A stretch of DNA of 64,000 nucleotides from Ypsolopha sequella (Eukaryota; Arthropoda; Insecta; Lepidoptera; Ypsolophidae), in NCBI GenBank assembly GCA_934047225.1, contig CAKOHE010000056.1, positions 15,001 to 79,000 on the forward strand, in the 5' to 3' direction. Shown piece by piece: positions 38,843 to 49,800 of this stretch. Every line of letters begins with the position of its first letter. Position 1 is the first letter of the stretch. Both the position numbers and the translations under genes were made by a program. The notes beneath the pieces are model-generated. The model was not told where the DNA came from, made no database searches, and saw nothing but the letters and a program-made list of their open reading frames with translations.

Positions 38843-40616
38843 CTATTTGTTCCTTTTGGCCGCACATCTTACGACCCTCTCTAAATATTTAAATAGAGGG
38901 TCTCGTTTTTCGGCATTCGCAATTATGTCCGGCAGCTTGTCTTTGCTAAAAACATTTTCTATTTCCATCTCCAGGTTAGCCCTCCACAGACCGAACCTTG
39001 GACAATCAAAAATTATATGCCATATCGTTTCCTCCACCTCTGGATCGCATACGCAAGCGGGACTGTCCTTAAGTTTGAATCTGTGCAGGTACGATGCAAA
39101 TCCTCCATGCCCTGTAAGGGCTTGTACGATCGGGGGAGTTAATTTGACCCTCCTTACGATGTTATGTGCTTTCGCAACATCAGGTAGGAAGGCCTTTGTA
39201 ACTCCCCCCGTACTTGTGGAGTCGTACCTGCACTGCCACTTCTGGACAGTCCCCTCTCGTATGGACCTCTTTATGTAGGAGGTGGGGATGGCATCATAAT
39301 CCGCCGAGGATTTCTTATGGAGGGCTGCGTCTTTTGCCAGCTCGTCCGCGCGTTCGTTTCCAGGCGTACCGACGTGTGCTCTCAGCCAGAACAGTCTCAC
39401 GTCACGGCCCTCCCGCCGGATGTCATGCACGCAACGCTCAATGCTGTGTGCCAGGGGATGAAATACCTCCTGGCTTCGGAGCAGGTCCAACGATGATCTG
39501 GAGTCGCTCAGAATGTTTACGAGCGACTCCTTTCCGTTCCTGACCTGCTCAACAGCCCTGAGCAACGCGTACATTTCCGACTGAAAGACCGTGCAGTAAG
39601 ACTCGAGGCGGAACTTCGAGTACTTGGTCTCCCTACCGTCCTTCCACCACGTGAGTGCCGCTCCGACCTTGCCCTGTATTTTACTACCATCGGTGTAAAT
39701 ACAGGGCCCGGTGATATTATGAGCGGCAACTGTGGAAGGTGTGAGATCGTCCAGGCACTCGAAGTCCAGAACCTCTCGTTCCGCTGGATGCGACTTTATG
39801 TCGTATGGCACACGTCGTTCCACCCTTCTATCGTCGGGTATATGCGCTACGTTTTCTCCTCGCTTTGCCCTGTACAGACTAGCAGCCTCCTGGATCCTAA
39901 GATCGAGGGGGAGTGCATCCGCCAGCACTAGGGCCGATGATAGAGACACCGTGCGGTACGCCTTGCACATTTTCTGTGCGAATCCCCGCTGCAGAGATTC
40001 CAGCTGGTTAATAACCATCAGCTTCTCTGCAGCGGGAGCCCATGCGCTTGCCGCGTACAGCACGATTGGCTCTATCACCGACACGTATATCGTCCTGATG
40101 ATCTCCTGGCTCAAACCCCAACTCACCCTTGCCGCGCACGCCAGCTGCTTGTAGATGTCAGTGACTTTTCTACAAACAGCCGATACGTGCGCATTAAAAG
40201 TGAGTTTGTTATCTATGATAACACCTAGCAGGCGGATTTCCTGCACGAGCGGCAAAGACACTCCAGCCATGCTGATGACTGGGGGCTCAAATTTCAGCTT
40301 GCGCGTAAGTAGCATCGCAAAAGTTTTTTGCGCCGCGAAGTTAAGCTTATTTTTGAGCCCCCAGTCCCGCACTTTCTGGAGGGCCGCGTTGGCTCTCGCC
40401 TGCAGGGGGGCCGTGTTGAACTCGGAGAACACCAGGACAACATCGTCCGCGTAGGCCTGACAGTACACCCCTTCCTGCTCAAGGAGTGTGAGCAGGGGGT
40501 TGAGAATCAGGTTCCAGAATAGGGGGCCCGCAATCGATCCCTGGACACAACCCTTACTGGTTCCTTTTTCCCAACTTTCCCTCGCATAGTGGACCTTGAC
40601 CCGTCGGTCCTCCAGG
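38843..40616 (-). pseudogene. ORF2 of D1, C-terminal half only
   Basis: Open from the truncated 5' border; first ATG at 40468 gives 541 residues. Begins in the RT just before motif B (GCVQGSIAGP); motif A and the whole endonuclease are lost. YADD is kept near 40445, with RNase H (YTDGSK near 39695, SDSRSS, NERADELAK) and CCHC near 39003-39059. Ends in RCAAKRNK without the helicase extension. Very similar to the same part of D2. Confidence 0.9.
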
Positions 40617-40628
40617 TATGCTAGTGGG
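40617..40628. repeat. Target-site duplication of D1, right copy
   Basis: TATGCTAGTGGG directly before TTAGG repeats. D2 at the matching place reads GGTACGAGG, so at least TGCTAGTGGG is not D sequence. Matches 38251-38262. Confidence 0.85.
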
Positions 40629-40775
40629 TTAGGTTAGGTTAGGTTAGGTTAGGTTAGGTTAGGTTAGGTTAGGTTAGGTTAGGTTAGGTTAGGTTAGGTT
40701 AGGTTAGGTTAGGTTAGGTTAGGTTAGGTTAGGTTAGGTTAGGTTAGGTTAGGTTAGGTTAGGTTAGGTTAGGTT

Positions 40776-40778
<3 letters not shown>
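40629..40778. repeat. Telomeric (TTAGG)n, about 30 units
   Basis: Pure repeats. Historically the block next to A2, now separated from it by D1; on the right it abuts the tail of D2. Confidence 0.97.
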
Positions 40779-40807
<29 letters not shown>

Positions 40808-40809
<2 letters not shown>

Positions 40810-41424
40810 TAAATCAACTTTTCTGATTTGCAGGCTTTCCCCTGACATGGATGGTCAGGGGCCTTTTTATTTATGTATTAATTATATGTGACCCGTTTTG
40901 GTCATCTTTGGGTGGGGTCCTCCGTCATATGATACATCTTATACTTAACTTAACTAGAATGTAAAAATAAAATCTTCGTCTTTAGTTTTTTTATTTTTTC
41001 TTCTTTTATTTTCTTTTACTTTTCTTTCTGTTTTACAACTGTCATCTTTTTAAATACTTATGATATAAATATCTTTTTCTTTCTTATTTTTTCTTTTTAA
41101 TAATTTTTTTTTTATTTTTTTTTTTTTTTTGCATTACATCTTAACCAATATTAAAACTAACAATAGTCTTTAGTTCATATATAAGAATTAAGTTTTAAAA
41201 CTGGACGGAGGAGCCCTCCCGAGCCTAATAAATGATATATTGATAAATTATAAATAAATGATTAAAATTATACTTGAAAAATAAAATAGGATAAGATTTA
41301 ATTTAATTATGCGTACATTATTACAATTAAATGACAATTTAGACAGATATGTTAATTTAAAATTAAATCACAAAGAAAACAAAACAAGATCTTATATATG
41401 TAAAATAAATAATGTTTCCTTTTC
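40808..41424 (-). other. 3'UTR of D2
   Basis: No gene. Hairpin 40839-40861 near the tail, then AT-rich sequence with T-runs near 41105-41130. Diverged from D1 outside the hairpin more than ORF2 is. Confidence 0.75.
40839..40861 (-). other. 3'UTR hairpin of D2
   Basis: CCCCTGAC 40839-40846, loop ATGGATG, GTCAGGGG 40854-40861. Same stem as D1. Confidence 0.65.
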
Positions 41425-44400
41425 CTATTTATTCCTCTTGGCCGCACATCTCACAACCCTGTCTAAATATTTTAGGAGAGCATCCCTCTGCTCTCCATCT
41501 GCTATTATTTCCGGCAGCTTTTCTTTCTTGAATGTTGTGTCCATTTCCATCTCCAGGTTAGCCCTCCACAGACCGAACCTCGGGCACTCAAAGATTATGT
41601 GCCATATTGTTTCCTCCACCTCAGGATCACATACGCAAGCGGGACTATCCTTCAGTTTAAATCTGTGCAGGTACGACGCAAAACCACCATGCCCTGTTAG
41701 GGCTTGTACGATCGGGGGAGTTAATTTGACCTTCCTTATGACGTTGTGGGCTTTCGCCACGTCTGGAAGGAAGGCCTTTGTAACTCCCCCCGTACTTGTG
41801 GAGTCGTACCTACACTGCCACTTCAGGACAGTCCCCTCCCGTATGGTCCTTTTGATATAGGAGGTGGGGATGGCATCATAATCGGCCGAGGATTTTTTGT
41901 GGAGGGCAGCGTCTTTAGCCAGCTCGTCCGCGCGTTCGTTTCCAGGCGTACCGACGTGTGCCCTCAGCCAGAACAGTCTCACGTCACGGCCCCCCTGCCG
42001 GATGTCATGCACGCATCGCTCAATGCTGTGTGCCAGGGGGTGTAATACCTCCTGGCTTCGGAGCAGGTCCAACGATGATCTGGAGTCGCTCAGAATGTTT
42101 ACGAGCGGCTCCTTTCCGCTCCTGACCTGCTCCACAGCCCTGAGCAACGCGTACATTTCCGACTGAAAGACCGTGCAGTAAGACTCGAGGCGGAACTTCG
42201 AGTACTTGGTCTCCCTACCGTCCTTCCACCACGTGAGTGCCGCTCCGACCTTGCCCTGTATTTTACTACCATCGGTGTAAATACAGGGCCCGGTGATATT
42301 ATGAGCGGCAACTGTGGAAGGTGTGAGATCGTCCAGGCACTCGAAGTCTAAAACCTCTCGTTCCGCTGGATGCGACTTTATGTCGTATGGCACACGTCGT
42401 TCCGCCCTTCTATCGTCAGGTATCTGCGCTACGTTTTCTCCTCGCTTTGCCCTGTACAGACTAGCAGCCTCCTGGATCCTAAGATCGAGGGGGAGTGCAT
42501 CTGCCAGCACTAGGGCCGATGATAGAGACACCGTGCGGTACGCCTTGCACATTTTCTGTGCAAATCCCCGTTGCAGAGACTCTAGCTGGTTAATAACCAT
42601 CAGCTTTTCCGCAGCGGGGGCCCATGCGCTTGCCGCGTACAGCACGATCGGCTCTATCACCGACACGTATATCGTCCTGATGATCTCCTGGCTCAAACCC
42701 CAACTCACCCTTGCCGCGCACGCCAGCTGCTTGTAGATGTCAGTGACTTTTCCACAAACAGCCGATACGTGCGCATTAAAAGTGAGTTTGTTATCTATGA
42801 TAACACCTAGCAGGCGGATTTCCTGCACGAGCGGCAAAAGCACTCCAGCCATGCTAATGACTGGGGGCTCAAATTTTAGCTTGCGCGTAAGAACCATCGC
42901 AAAAGTTTTTTGCGCCGCGAAGTTAAGCTTATTTTTGAGCCCCCAGTCCCGCACTTTCTGGAGGGCCGCGTTGGCTCTCGCCTGCAGGGGGGCCGTGGTG
43001 AACTCGGAGAACACCAAGACAACATCGTCTGCGTAGGCCTGACAGTACACCCCTTCCTGCTCAAGGAGTGTGAGCAGGGGGTTGAGAATCAGGTTCCAGA
43101 ATAGGGGGCCCGCTATCGATCCCTGGACACAACCCTTGCTGGTTCCCTTTTCCCAACTTTCCCTCGCATAGTGGACCTTAACTCGTCGGTCCTCCAGGTA
43201 CGAGGCCACTAGTTTGTAAATGTTCGCAGGGCATTTGTGTGCGAGGAGTTGGACTTTCAGAGCCGGCCACCAAGCATTGTCAAAGGCCCCCTCTATGTCC
43301 AGCGAGACCATAAGTACGATCTTCTTGTGTTTGATTTCAGATCGTACGTGTCCCACTAGATCATAGAGGGAATCCTCAGTGCTTTTTTGTGGCACAAAGC
43401 CATACTGCCTACTATTGAGTGAAGGTAGTATATGCCATCTTATTCGGGTTACCAGGAGTTTTTCCACAGTTTTGCCCATAACAGGTAGGAGTCCAATTGG
43501 CCGATGTGCCCTCGGGTCCGAGTAGTCCTCCTTCGCGGGCTTTCTGAGTATGCATACGTGAGCTGACTTCCATCTAACCGGAAAGTGGCCCAAGGCCAGG
43601 CATTTATTTGCGATGGCTAGGAACACTTCCCGGTCACAACGGATTGCCCGCTCGCATATGTCCGCGGTCCACCCATCCGGACCTGGAGCTTTCTTAGGGT
43701 TGAGAGATCTCAACACCGCTTCAAGCTCCGCTCCGGTAAAAGGTGCATCGTCGGTACTCAGTTGGTCCTGAAGTTCGAGGACTGAACTCTCCGATATCGC
43801 ACGTATCTGGCGCTGGTCTGCGGACTCGGTGTCCACAGGATCATCCGGGAAGAACGTGAGAGCCAGTCTCTCTGCCGACTCTTTCGGACTTAGAGTTCCG
43901 TTTTGATCGCACAGAAGTTGGTCCTCTCTTCTTTTTACAGTCCTTCTGATGACCCTGTACACGCCGTCCCACAAACTCTCTCTATCCTGTTTTGTGCAAA
44001 ACTGCTTCCAGCTGGCGTTTTGCGCTTCTTGCGCCGCCTCTTTGTAGCGCTGTTTTGCCTCCAGGTAAGTGTCAACGACAAGTTGCCTTCTTCGATCCGC
44101 TGCACACCGGATGCGCCGCTTCTTGGTTATAGCGTCTCTTCTGAGACGCTCCAGAGCGGGGCTCCACCACGGCAGCGGATGTCTTCCCTTTCGGACTCCC
44201 ACCTTGGGTATGGTCTCTTCACAAACGTGAGAGATTTCCGTTAGGTAGGAGTCAAGAAATGTTTCCAACTCCTCAGGCGTTTCAATGGACTCCACTCGCG
44301 AGGCGGTCAGGTTGCTCTCTTCTAATCTGGAGCGGACAGAGCGGTCGAAAGCCAGCCAATCGGCCTTGCCAGTGTTGTACACACGTGTCGTCTGGGGTCT

Positions 44401-45144
44401 CAGGATTTCGAGTTCTTTCCCCAGACGTACGTGGTAGGTAACGGCATTATGATCCGATGTAATTAGCTCTCTGTCGACCCTCCATCCGTCCATCTTATCT
44501 AAGAGCTGGAGGCTGCAGGCCGTTACGTCGACTCTGCTTGTACACATACGGCCTCCCCTGTATACCTCGAAAGTGGGTACATTACCTGTGTTCAGGATCT
44601 GGAAATCCATTTCATTAAGGAAAGAACTGTATTCGGCTCCCCGGTGGTCTTCGGAAACACTTCCCCACCAGGGACTCCATGCGTTGACGTCCCCTGCCAA
44701 GATGACATTCCTGGTCTGCAGCTTAGAGCAGACAAAGCGGATTCTGCCAAGGTAAGGTTCCAAATCTTCATCTCCCTCCAGGTATATGGATAGCACGGCC
44801 AACTTAAGTTCCCCAGCCTTTAGCAAGACAGCCGTGATGTTCTCGGTGACCAGCTGAGGGTCATGAATGACCTCCAGCTCCCCACCAAAAACAACGACAG
44901 CTGCCTTGACAGGCTTTTGGCGACCTGCTGTGAGCTGAATCACCCTTGTATCCGGGTACTGTTTTAATACGCCCTTGGTACCAACGTACGGTTCTTGGAC
45001 AAGGGCGACGGATACCCGGTTAGTGTGAGCCTTGCTCATTAACTCCGCAGTCGCCAGTTTGGAACGTTGTAAGTTGACCTGGATGATTTTTAACTTGCCA
45101 TCCCTAGTTTTACCTGAGAGGGAGAGGTCACTTCCATTTGCCAT
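41425..45144 (-). CDS. ORF2 of D2: endonuclease, RT, RNase H, CCHC (no helicase)
   Basis: 1239 residues from an ATG at 45144, seven bases after the ORF1 stop, in a strong context (CACCATGG). Endonuclease about 1-240: NLQRSK, QEPYVG, GDVNAWS, SRVDVTAC, SDHN. RT: NPKKAPGPDG, SLDIEGAFDN (about 613), YADD (about 703). RNase H: YTDGSK (about 952), SDSRSS, NERADELAK. CCHC about 1168-1187. Ends in RCAAKRNK, which marks the ancestral C-terminus that A and C extend. All catalytic motifs look intact. It is the only family here whose ORF2 has a conventional ATG. Confidence 0.93.
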   Translation of the reverse strand: MANGSDLSLSGKTRDGKLKIIQVNLQRSKLATAELMSKAHTNRVSVALVQEPYVGTKGVLKQYPDTRVIQLTAGRQKPVKAAVVVFGGELEVIHDPQLVTENITAVLLKAGELKLAVLSIYLEGDEDLEPYLGRIRFVCSKLQTRNVILAGDVNAWSPWWGSVSEDHRGAEYSSFLNEMDFQILNTGNVPTFEVYRGGRMCTSRVDVTACSLQLLDKMDGWRVDRELITSDHNAVTYHVRLGKELEILRPQTTRVYNTGKADWLAFDRSVRSRLEESNLTASRVESIETPEELETFLDSYLTEISHVCEETIPKVGVRKGRHPLPWWSPALERLRRDAITKKRRIRCAADRRRQLVVDTYLEAKQRYKEAAQEAQNASWKQFCTKQDRESLWDGVYRVIRRTVKRREDQLLCDQNGTLSPKESAERLALTFFPDDPVDTESADQRQIRAISESSVLELQDQLSTDDAPFTGAELEAVLRSLNPKKAPGPDGWTADICERAIRCDREVFLAIANKCLALGHFPVRWKSAHVCILRKPAKEDYSDPRAHRPIGLLPVMGKTVEKLLVTRIRWHILPSLNSRQYGFVPQKSTEDSLYDLVGHVRSEIKHKKIVLMVSLDIEGAFDNAWWPALKVQLLAHKCPANIYKLVASYLEDRRVKVHYARESWEKGTSKGCVQGSIAGPLFWNLILNPLLTLLEQEGVYCQAYADDVVLVFSEFTTAPLQARANAALQKVRDWGLKNKLNFAAQKTFAMVLTRKLKFEPPVISMAGVLLPLVQEIRLLGVIIDNKLTFNAHVSAVCGKVTDIYKQLACAARVSWGLSQEIIRTIYVSVIEPIVLYAASAWAPAAEKLMVINQLESLQRGFAQKMCKAYRTVSLSSALVLADALPLDLRIQEAASLYRAKRGENVAQIPDDRRAERRVPYDIKSHPAEREVLDFECLDDLTPSTVAAHNITGPCIYTDGSKIQGKVGAALTWWKDGRETKYSKFRLESYCTVFQSEMYALLRAVEQVRSGKEPLVNILSDSRSSLDLLRSQEVLHPLAHSIERCVHDIRQGGRDVRLFWLRAHVGTPGNERADELAKDAALHKKSSADYDAIPTSYIKRTIREGTVLKWQCRYDSTSTGGVTKAFLPDVAKAHNVIRKVKLTPPIVQALTGHGGFASYLHRFKLKDSPACVCDPEVEETIWHIIFECPRFGLWRANLEMEMDTTFKKEKLPEIIADGEQRDALLKYLDRVVRCAAKRNK

Positions 45145-45151
45145 GGTGCCC

Positions 45152-46231
45152 TCAGCAATACGCGACGCGTGACCTCGCTATGGAGTCCCACTTTCGCCTT
45201 ATCGGGCACTCGCCATCAAAGGCATTGTGTGCCAGATCGGCTTCGGGGAACTTTGCCTTCTTGCAGTTAACGCAGATGGCCTGCGATGCCTTTGCAGAGC
45301 AGTCAACATAGGTATGTGCTCCGCCACAGTGACTGCACGAGATGTCCTTTTGCTTGCACAGTTTCTTTGTGTGCCCGTATTCAAGACATCCCGTGCACTG
45401 CACCAGTGGCGAGTGGTCCTCGATCGAGCGACGCTGCAGACCTATGTAGACCTGCCCCGCTTCTGCAAACCGCTGGTAGAGAGCGGGCGTAAGTTCCACG
45501 ATTAAGTGGCACTCATGAGGGTTGCGCGCCTTTCTACGGAAAGCGATTCTGAGGGTCTCCGTCTTAACGTCTATACCCTTCAGTAGGTGCTGATTCTGAG
45601 TTAACAGTGATTCAGCTACAAACTGGTCTGTACGATGGGACAGAACGTTGCGGATAATGACCATGGGAAGCTTTGACTTGGCCTCCCTTGACGTTAACCC
45701 CTGTCCACTCTTTCCGAGTTTGGAAGAGATCTTGTTTAGATCCTCCCTTTTGCTGCAGCTCAGTACCACCTTTCCATTGGCAGCCTTTCTGCAGCGATCC
45801 ACTCTAATACCCGTCGATTTGGTATCCAGCACCTGCTCGAGTTTTTCGACGACCTGATCTCCTGTCATTCCCTGATCGGTCGCCGAGATGATGAGCGTGT
45901 GTGCTGGACCTCCTCGAGTAGGCATTTTCAGAGCCTGTGCGTAGGTGGGTCTTGTCTCCGTGCTGAGGAGACCGGACTTTAGGTCGGCTATCGCATCTTT
46001 GATGTCGGTGAAGGCCATCTCCTGGTTGAGGCTAGGAGGTGCAGTTTCTTGTTTTCTACAAGAATCACCTATGGCCTTCACATCTGAGCCAACCTGCTCA
46101 ATGCTCCTCAGCACCGGGACTATGACGCCCCGCAGGCTGTCCTCGTTTACCGACGGCATCTGTTCCACCCGGCAAAGTGGTCTCTCCTCTATCCTTTCTA
46201 CAAGAGACCTTACAATTGCTAGGTCATTGCA
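45152..46231 (-). pseudogene. ORF1 of D2, N-terminally truncated
   Basis: First ATG at 46168 gives 338 residues; open to the TTAGG border. Keeps the conserved middle block (TGIRVDRCRKAANGKVV, VIIRNVLSH) and three knuckles, ends in RSRVAYC and stop TGA. Closest to B1 ORF1. The N-terminal half with the coiled coil is missing. Confidence 0.9.
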
Positions 46232-46360
46232 GGTTAGGTTAGGTTAGGTTAGGTTAGGTTAGGTTAGGTTAGGTTAGGTTAGGTTAGGTTAGGTTAGGTT
46301 AGGTTAGGTTAGGTTAGGTTAGGTTAGGTTAGGTTAGGTTAGGTTAGGTTAGGTTAGGTT

Positions 46361-46363
<3 letters not shown>
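46232..46363. repeat. Telomeric (TTAGG)n, about 26 units
   Basis: Pure repeats between D2 and the tail of A3. Confidence 0.98.
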
Positions 46364-46391
<28 letters not shown>

Positions 46392-46396
<5 letters not shown>

Positions 46397-46817
46397 GAAT
46401 GCAAGTGCTATGGACGTTGTCCATACCTTTTTTAGCAATGTTTATTTTGGCAATTTAGTTCTGTTCCTCTTTTCGCTCCTTACAACAAGATTAAATAATT
46501 TTGGTGTGAAATACAATTTAGGTGTTTCGTTTTTACATTGGACCCTTACTTATAGCTAGTTACATATATATATATATACTAAAAATATTTATATTAACTA
46601 AAATTTTTTTTTTTTTTTTTTTTTTTTAAATACATATTCTATATCGGTACATATTCTTTAAACTATATTCTATACATATTTTATTACAGTCTAATTTAAA
46701 ATACATGTTTTGTTACATTTAGGGGGTTTACATATTATTATTACACAATTTCTGACAATTACTGTGGTGAGATGGAAATAACACACTTTTATTGTGAGAG
46801 GGGGGAAGATAGCCGGC
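46392..46817 (-). other. 3'UTR of A3
   Basis: No gene. Hairpin TATGGAC/GTCCATA about 17 bases from the tail (46409-46425), as in A2. The internal T-run (46604-46627) is shorter than in A2. Confidence 0.75.
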
Positions 46818-49800
46818 TCAGACGACTGGGTTGCCGCCCGTGCCACCATTCAGCATGGCGTCAGCCACTGACGTGTCTCGGTTCCTCCAGGCCATTTTAA
46901 GGTTGTACTCTTTGATCGTGCCGGTCTCAGCTGCCAGGGCGTTCCTTATTAGCCGAACTATGGCATCGTTTTTTCGGCAAGCCGTATAGTAAACACAGCT
47001 GCCGGTATGCCTTGACACCGCCACGACTGCGTGATGGATGCTGCTGTGCAACTGCTGGGTGACTTTCGCAGTTCTTATGATCACCACTCTCTCCCACGTG
47101 AGTCCCTGAGCCTCGTGGATTGTGTGGATACGCGACCCTTGTTGCTTGCCGTAACCCAGGCCTTCTAGGAAGTGTTTTTCGGCCTGGGTGTGAACAAGGT
47201 AGAGGGTGTTATGCTCGTTTCTTGGAGGTCGCGTATCTTCGTAGGATTCCAGAGTCAAGGACCGTGTTTGAGCCTTGGACGAGTATATGCCACTGTAGAT
47301 CTCCCTTAGGGCATATGCGACGTCCATGGGGTTTCGATGTGTGCACAGCAGTTGTTTTGTTATGCAACCAAACAGACTGGGACTGAGGTACCTCATCGGG
47401 AAAAGGTTTTCTCTGTCGATGAAAGGGACCTGGTTTTGGTCACCCAGGAGCAAGATTTTGCTGACGCCGACTATCCGGGTTGCTAATACAATGGCTCCAA
47501 AATGGCTCATGAGAGCCTCGTCGACTATAAGCCGACGGAAGCTCCCGCCCTCGCGAATGCCGTTTACCAGCAATGAGGCCATCGTGCGCACCCTGAATTT
47601 TGCGGTTCTGCCGAGCTTGCCCTCCAGTTTTTGGCGGAGGTCTCTTGCTCCTTCTAGCGTGGGCGTCGTTACCAGGTCCGTTTCACGGTCAAAGTTGTTG
47701 ACTACCCAGGTCGTTTTTCCGCAACCTGGGACCCCGTTTACCCATTCCATTTCTGGTGTCAGCATTTGTGCTACGGCTTCGGTGGGTTCAGAATCCCCTA
47801 GCAGTTTATTTGCTATTTTTAGGATTCTGTCCTCCAGCATTATCCGTGTGCACTTGGCGACGACCACGATGGGGTCATCCGCTGGGGTGGTGAAGACAGG
47901 TTTCCCCATCCGGTTTGACTCGTTTTCATCCAACTCCACAAAACCACCGGTGCCATTGTACGCGGCCATGTATTCCCCCGCCATTGTTCCCCCCAACACT
48001 TGGAAGGTAGCGTTGTTGTACACCGCCGCTTCGCACTCCTCGAGTTTGGACTGTAGCAATTGCTCGTTCCCCCGACGATAGGCTAGGAGGATCGTTCGGC
48101 ATGTTTCTTGTTTAGAAACAACTGTGCCTTTGAGCATCGCTACGTACTCCAGGAGCGCGTTGGACAAGTGGTCTGATGGAGTGGTGGGTGTGACGAGTTC
48201 CGGTAGAGCAACCAGACCCCTGTCGGATTTTGATGGGTTTGTTCGGGGTATTCCTGAGACTGTCCCCGATGAGGTTGTGGGTCTGGGGGGTGTGAGTGTG
48301 TCCGTGTGTCTTTTTATTCTAGACGAGATGTTGGTGAAACAACCGACCGCTGCTCTGGTCATGGTTGACAGCACTCCCTCCGACTCCTCTCGGCGAGGGG
48401 GCGGCTGTCTCTCACCTGCGATCTTTTCTTGCAGCCTCTCTGAACCGCTTAGTTCTGGAGTCGCTATTGGGTGGCCCCAGCTGTCGATGGGGGTGGAGGA
48501 TTCGCCGAGACGATACGGTTTCAGATGACTGAGGTTTTGGCCTCTGTCTTCGTAAACCACCATCTCGTGTTTACTCGAGGCTCTGATGATCCCCGAGTAA
48601 TCTTCCACTTCGGCTTTAAGGTAGGCCACTACCATAGCGTCCACGCTGATTTTCTTAGCAGGTCCGTCGATGGCTGCTAGGCTGGAAAGCATCGAACTCG
48701 CCTCAGCGAATTCTGAAACGTCGTCGCCGGCCACAAATAGCGCGATAACTTTGTTCTTAGTTCGCACTATTCGGCAGCGATGACCTGCCACGGTGGCATC
48801 CCCGAGCGCCTCGAATACTTTCCGCCTTATGGTTGCCTTGAAGTTGCTCCCCTTTAAGAGGAGAGCAAGGCCAGGTGAGATGTTGACAACTTTCTTTCCC
48901 CATATTCTGCAGAAGCAGATACCGAGTCTCTCGGTGCTGTCATCCATGAACGTCGCTACTCCTTTGAGTCTTATGCCCGGTGTACCTGCCTCACTGGACT
49001 TCAGAAGCTGGTACTCCGCTGGCATTGAGCAGCTAGTTGTTGGCTGTTGTGTCTGCGATGGTGTTTGTGTGTTGTTATCTGGTTGAGGGTGAGGTGTGTT
49101 GGTTAGGTCTGTGGACGAGTTCCTCTTAGCCGCTATCCGTATGACGGATTCTGCGAATGCAAGGAAGAGCGTTCTGCTGTCTTTGTCTGCGATGATGTTC
49201 CGCAGTTCGGCTTTTTCCAGCTTGATGTTTAGCCGGTACTCTAATTCCATTCGGGCAGCCGCGAAACGAGGGCAGTCCAGTAAAAGATGCCATACTGACT
49301 CGCTAGTGTCGGGGTCGCACTCACAACCGGGGCTGCTTTTCAGCTTGAACCGATGTAAGTACTCCGCCATGCCCCCGTGTCCTGTCAAGGCTTGCACTTG
49401 ACGGTGCGTCATTTTGGTTTCACGGACTGTGCGGAACGCAACATTTACGTCCGGGAAGAAAACCTTCGTGACGGCACCAGTGCTGGAGGAGCTATACCTG
49501 TCTTGCCATCTGCGTATAGTTTCCTCTCTGATCTTTCTCTTGACGTGTGACACGGGAACTTCACTGTAGTCTGGGGCATCGCTTGACTGCAAGGCCGCTT
49601 GTTTGGCCAGTTCGTCTGCTCTTTCGTTTCCGGCCGTGCCCACATGCGCCCTGAGCCAGAAGAGCCGCACCTGCCGACCCTGTGCTCTGATTTCCGCTAC
49701 GCACTCTTTGATGTTCTTGGTAAGGGGATGTGTTGACTTGGGATTTTCCAGCAGTTCTAGTGACGATCTTGAGTCACTCAAGATGTTGATTCGGTCACTG

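Larger units (their letters stand above)
38263..40616 (-). mobile_element. TRAS-type LINE copy D1, 5'-truncated
   Basis: Tail of 52 T on + (38263-38314), 3'UTR 38842-38315, ORF2 to about 40616, where it is cut inside the RT. No TTAGG lies between its tail and A2; instead it is flanked by the 10-14 bp duplication described at 38251-38262. It therefore inserted at the first telomere repeat beyond A2. Family D is close to B and lacks the helicase. Confidence 0.92.
40779..46231 (-). mobile_element. TRAS-type LINE copy D2, 5'-truncated in ORF1
   Basis: Tail 40807-40779, 3'UTR 41424-40808, complete ORF2, ORF1 cut after about 360 C-terminal codons, then TTAGG at CATTGCAGGTTAGG. No helicase extension. 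Best copy of family D in the window, but without promoter and ORF1 N-terminus. Confidence 0.93.

Noticed and set aside
38263..46231. Could D elements be SART type?
   Set aside because: SART elements point the other way relative to TTAGG; D tails adjoin the repeats exactly as A, B and C do, and D proteins are closest to B.
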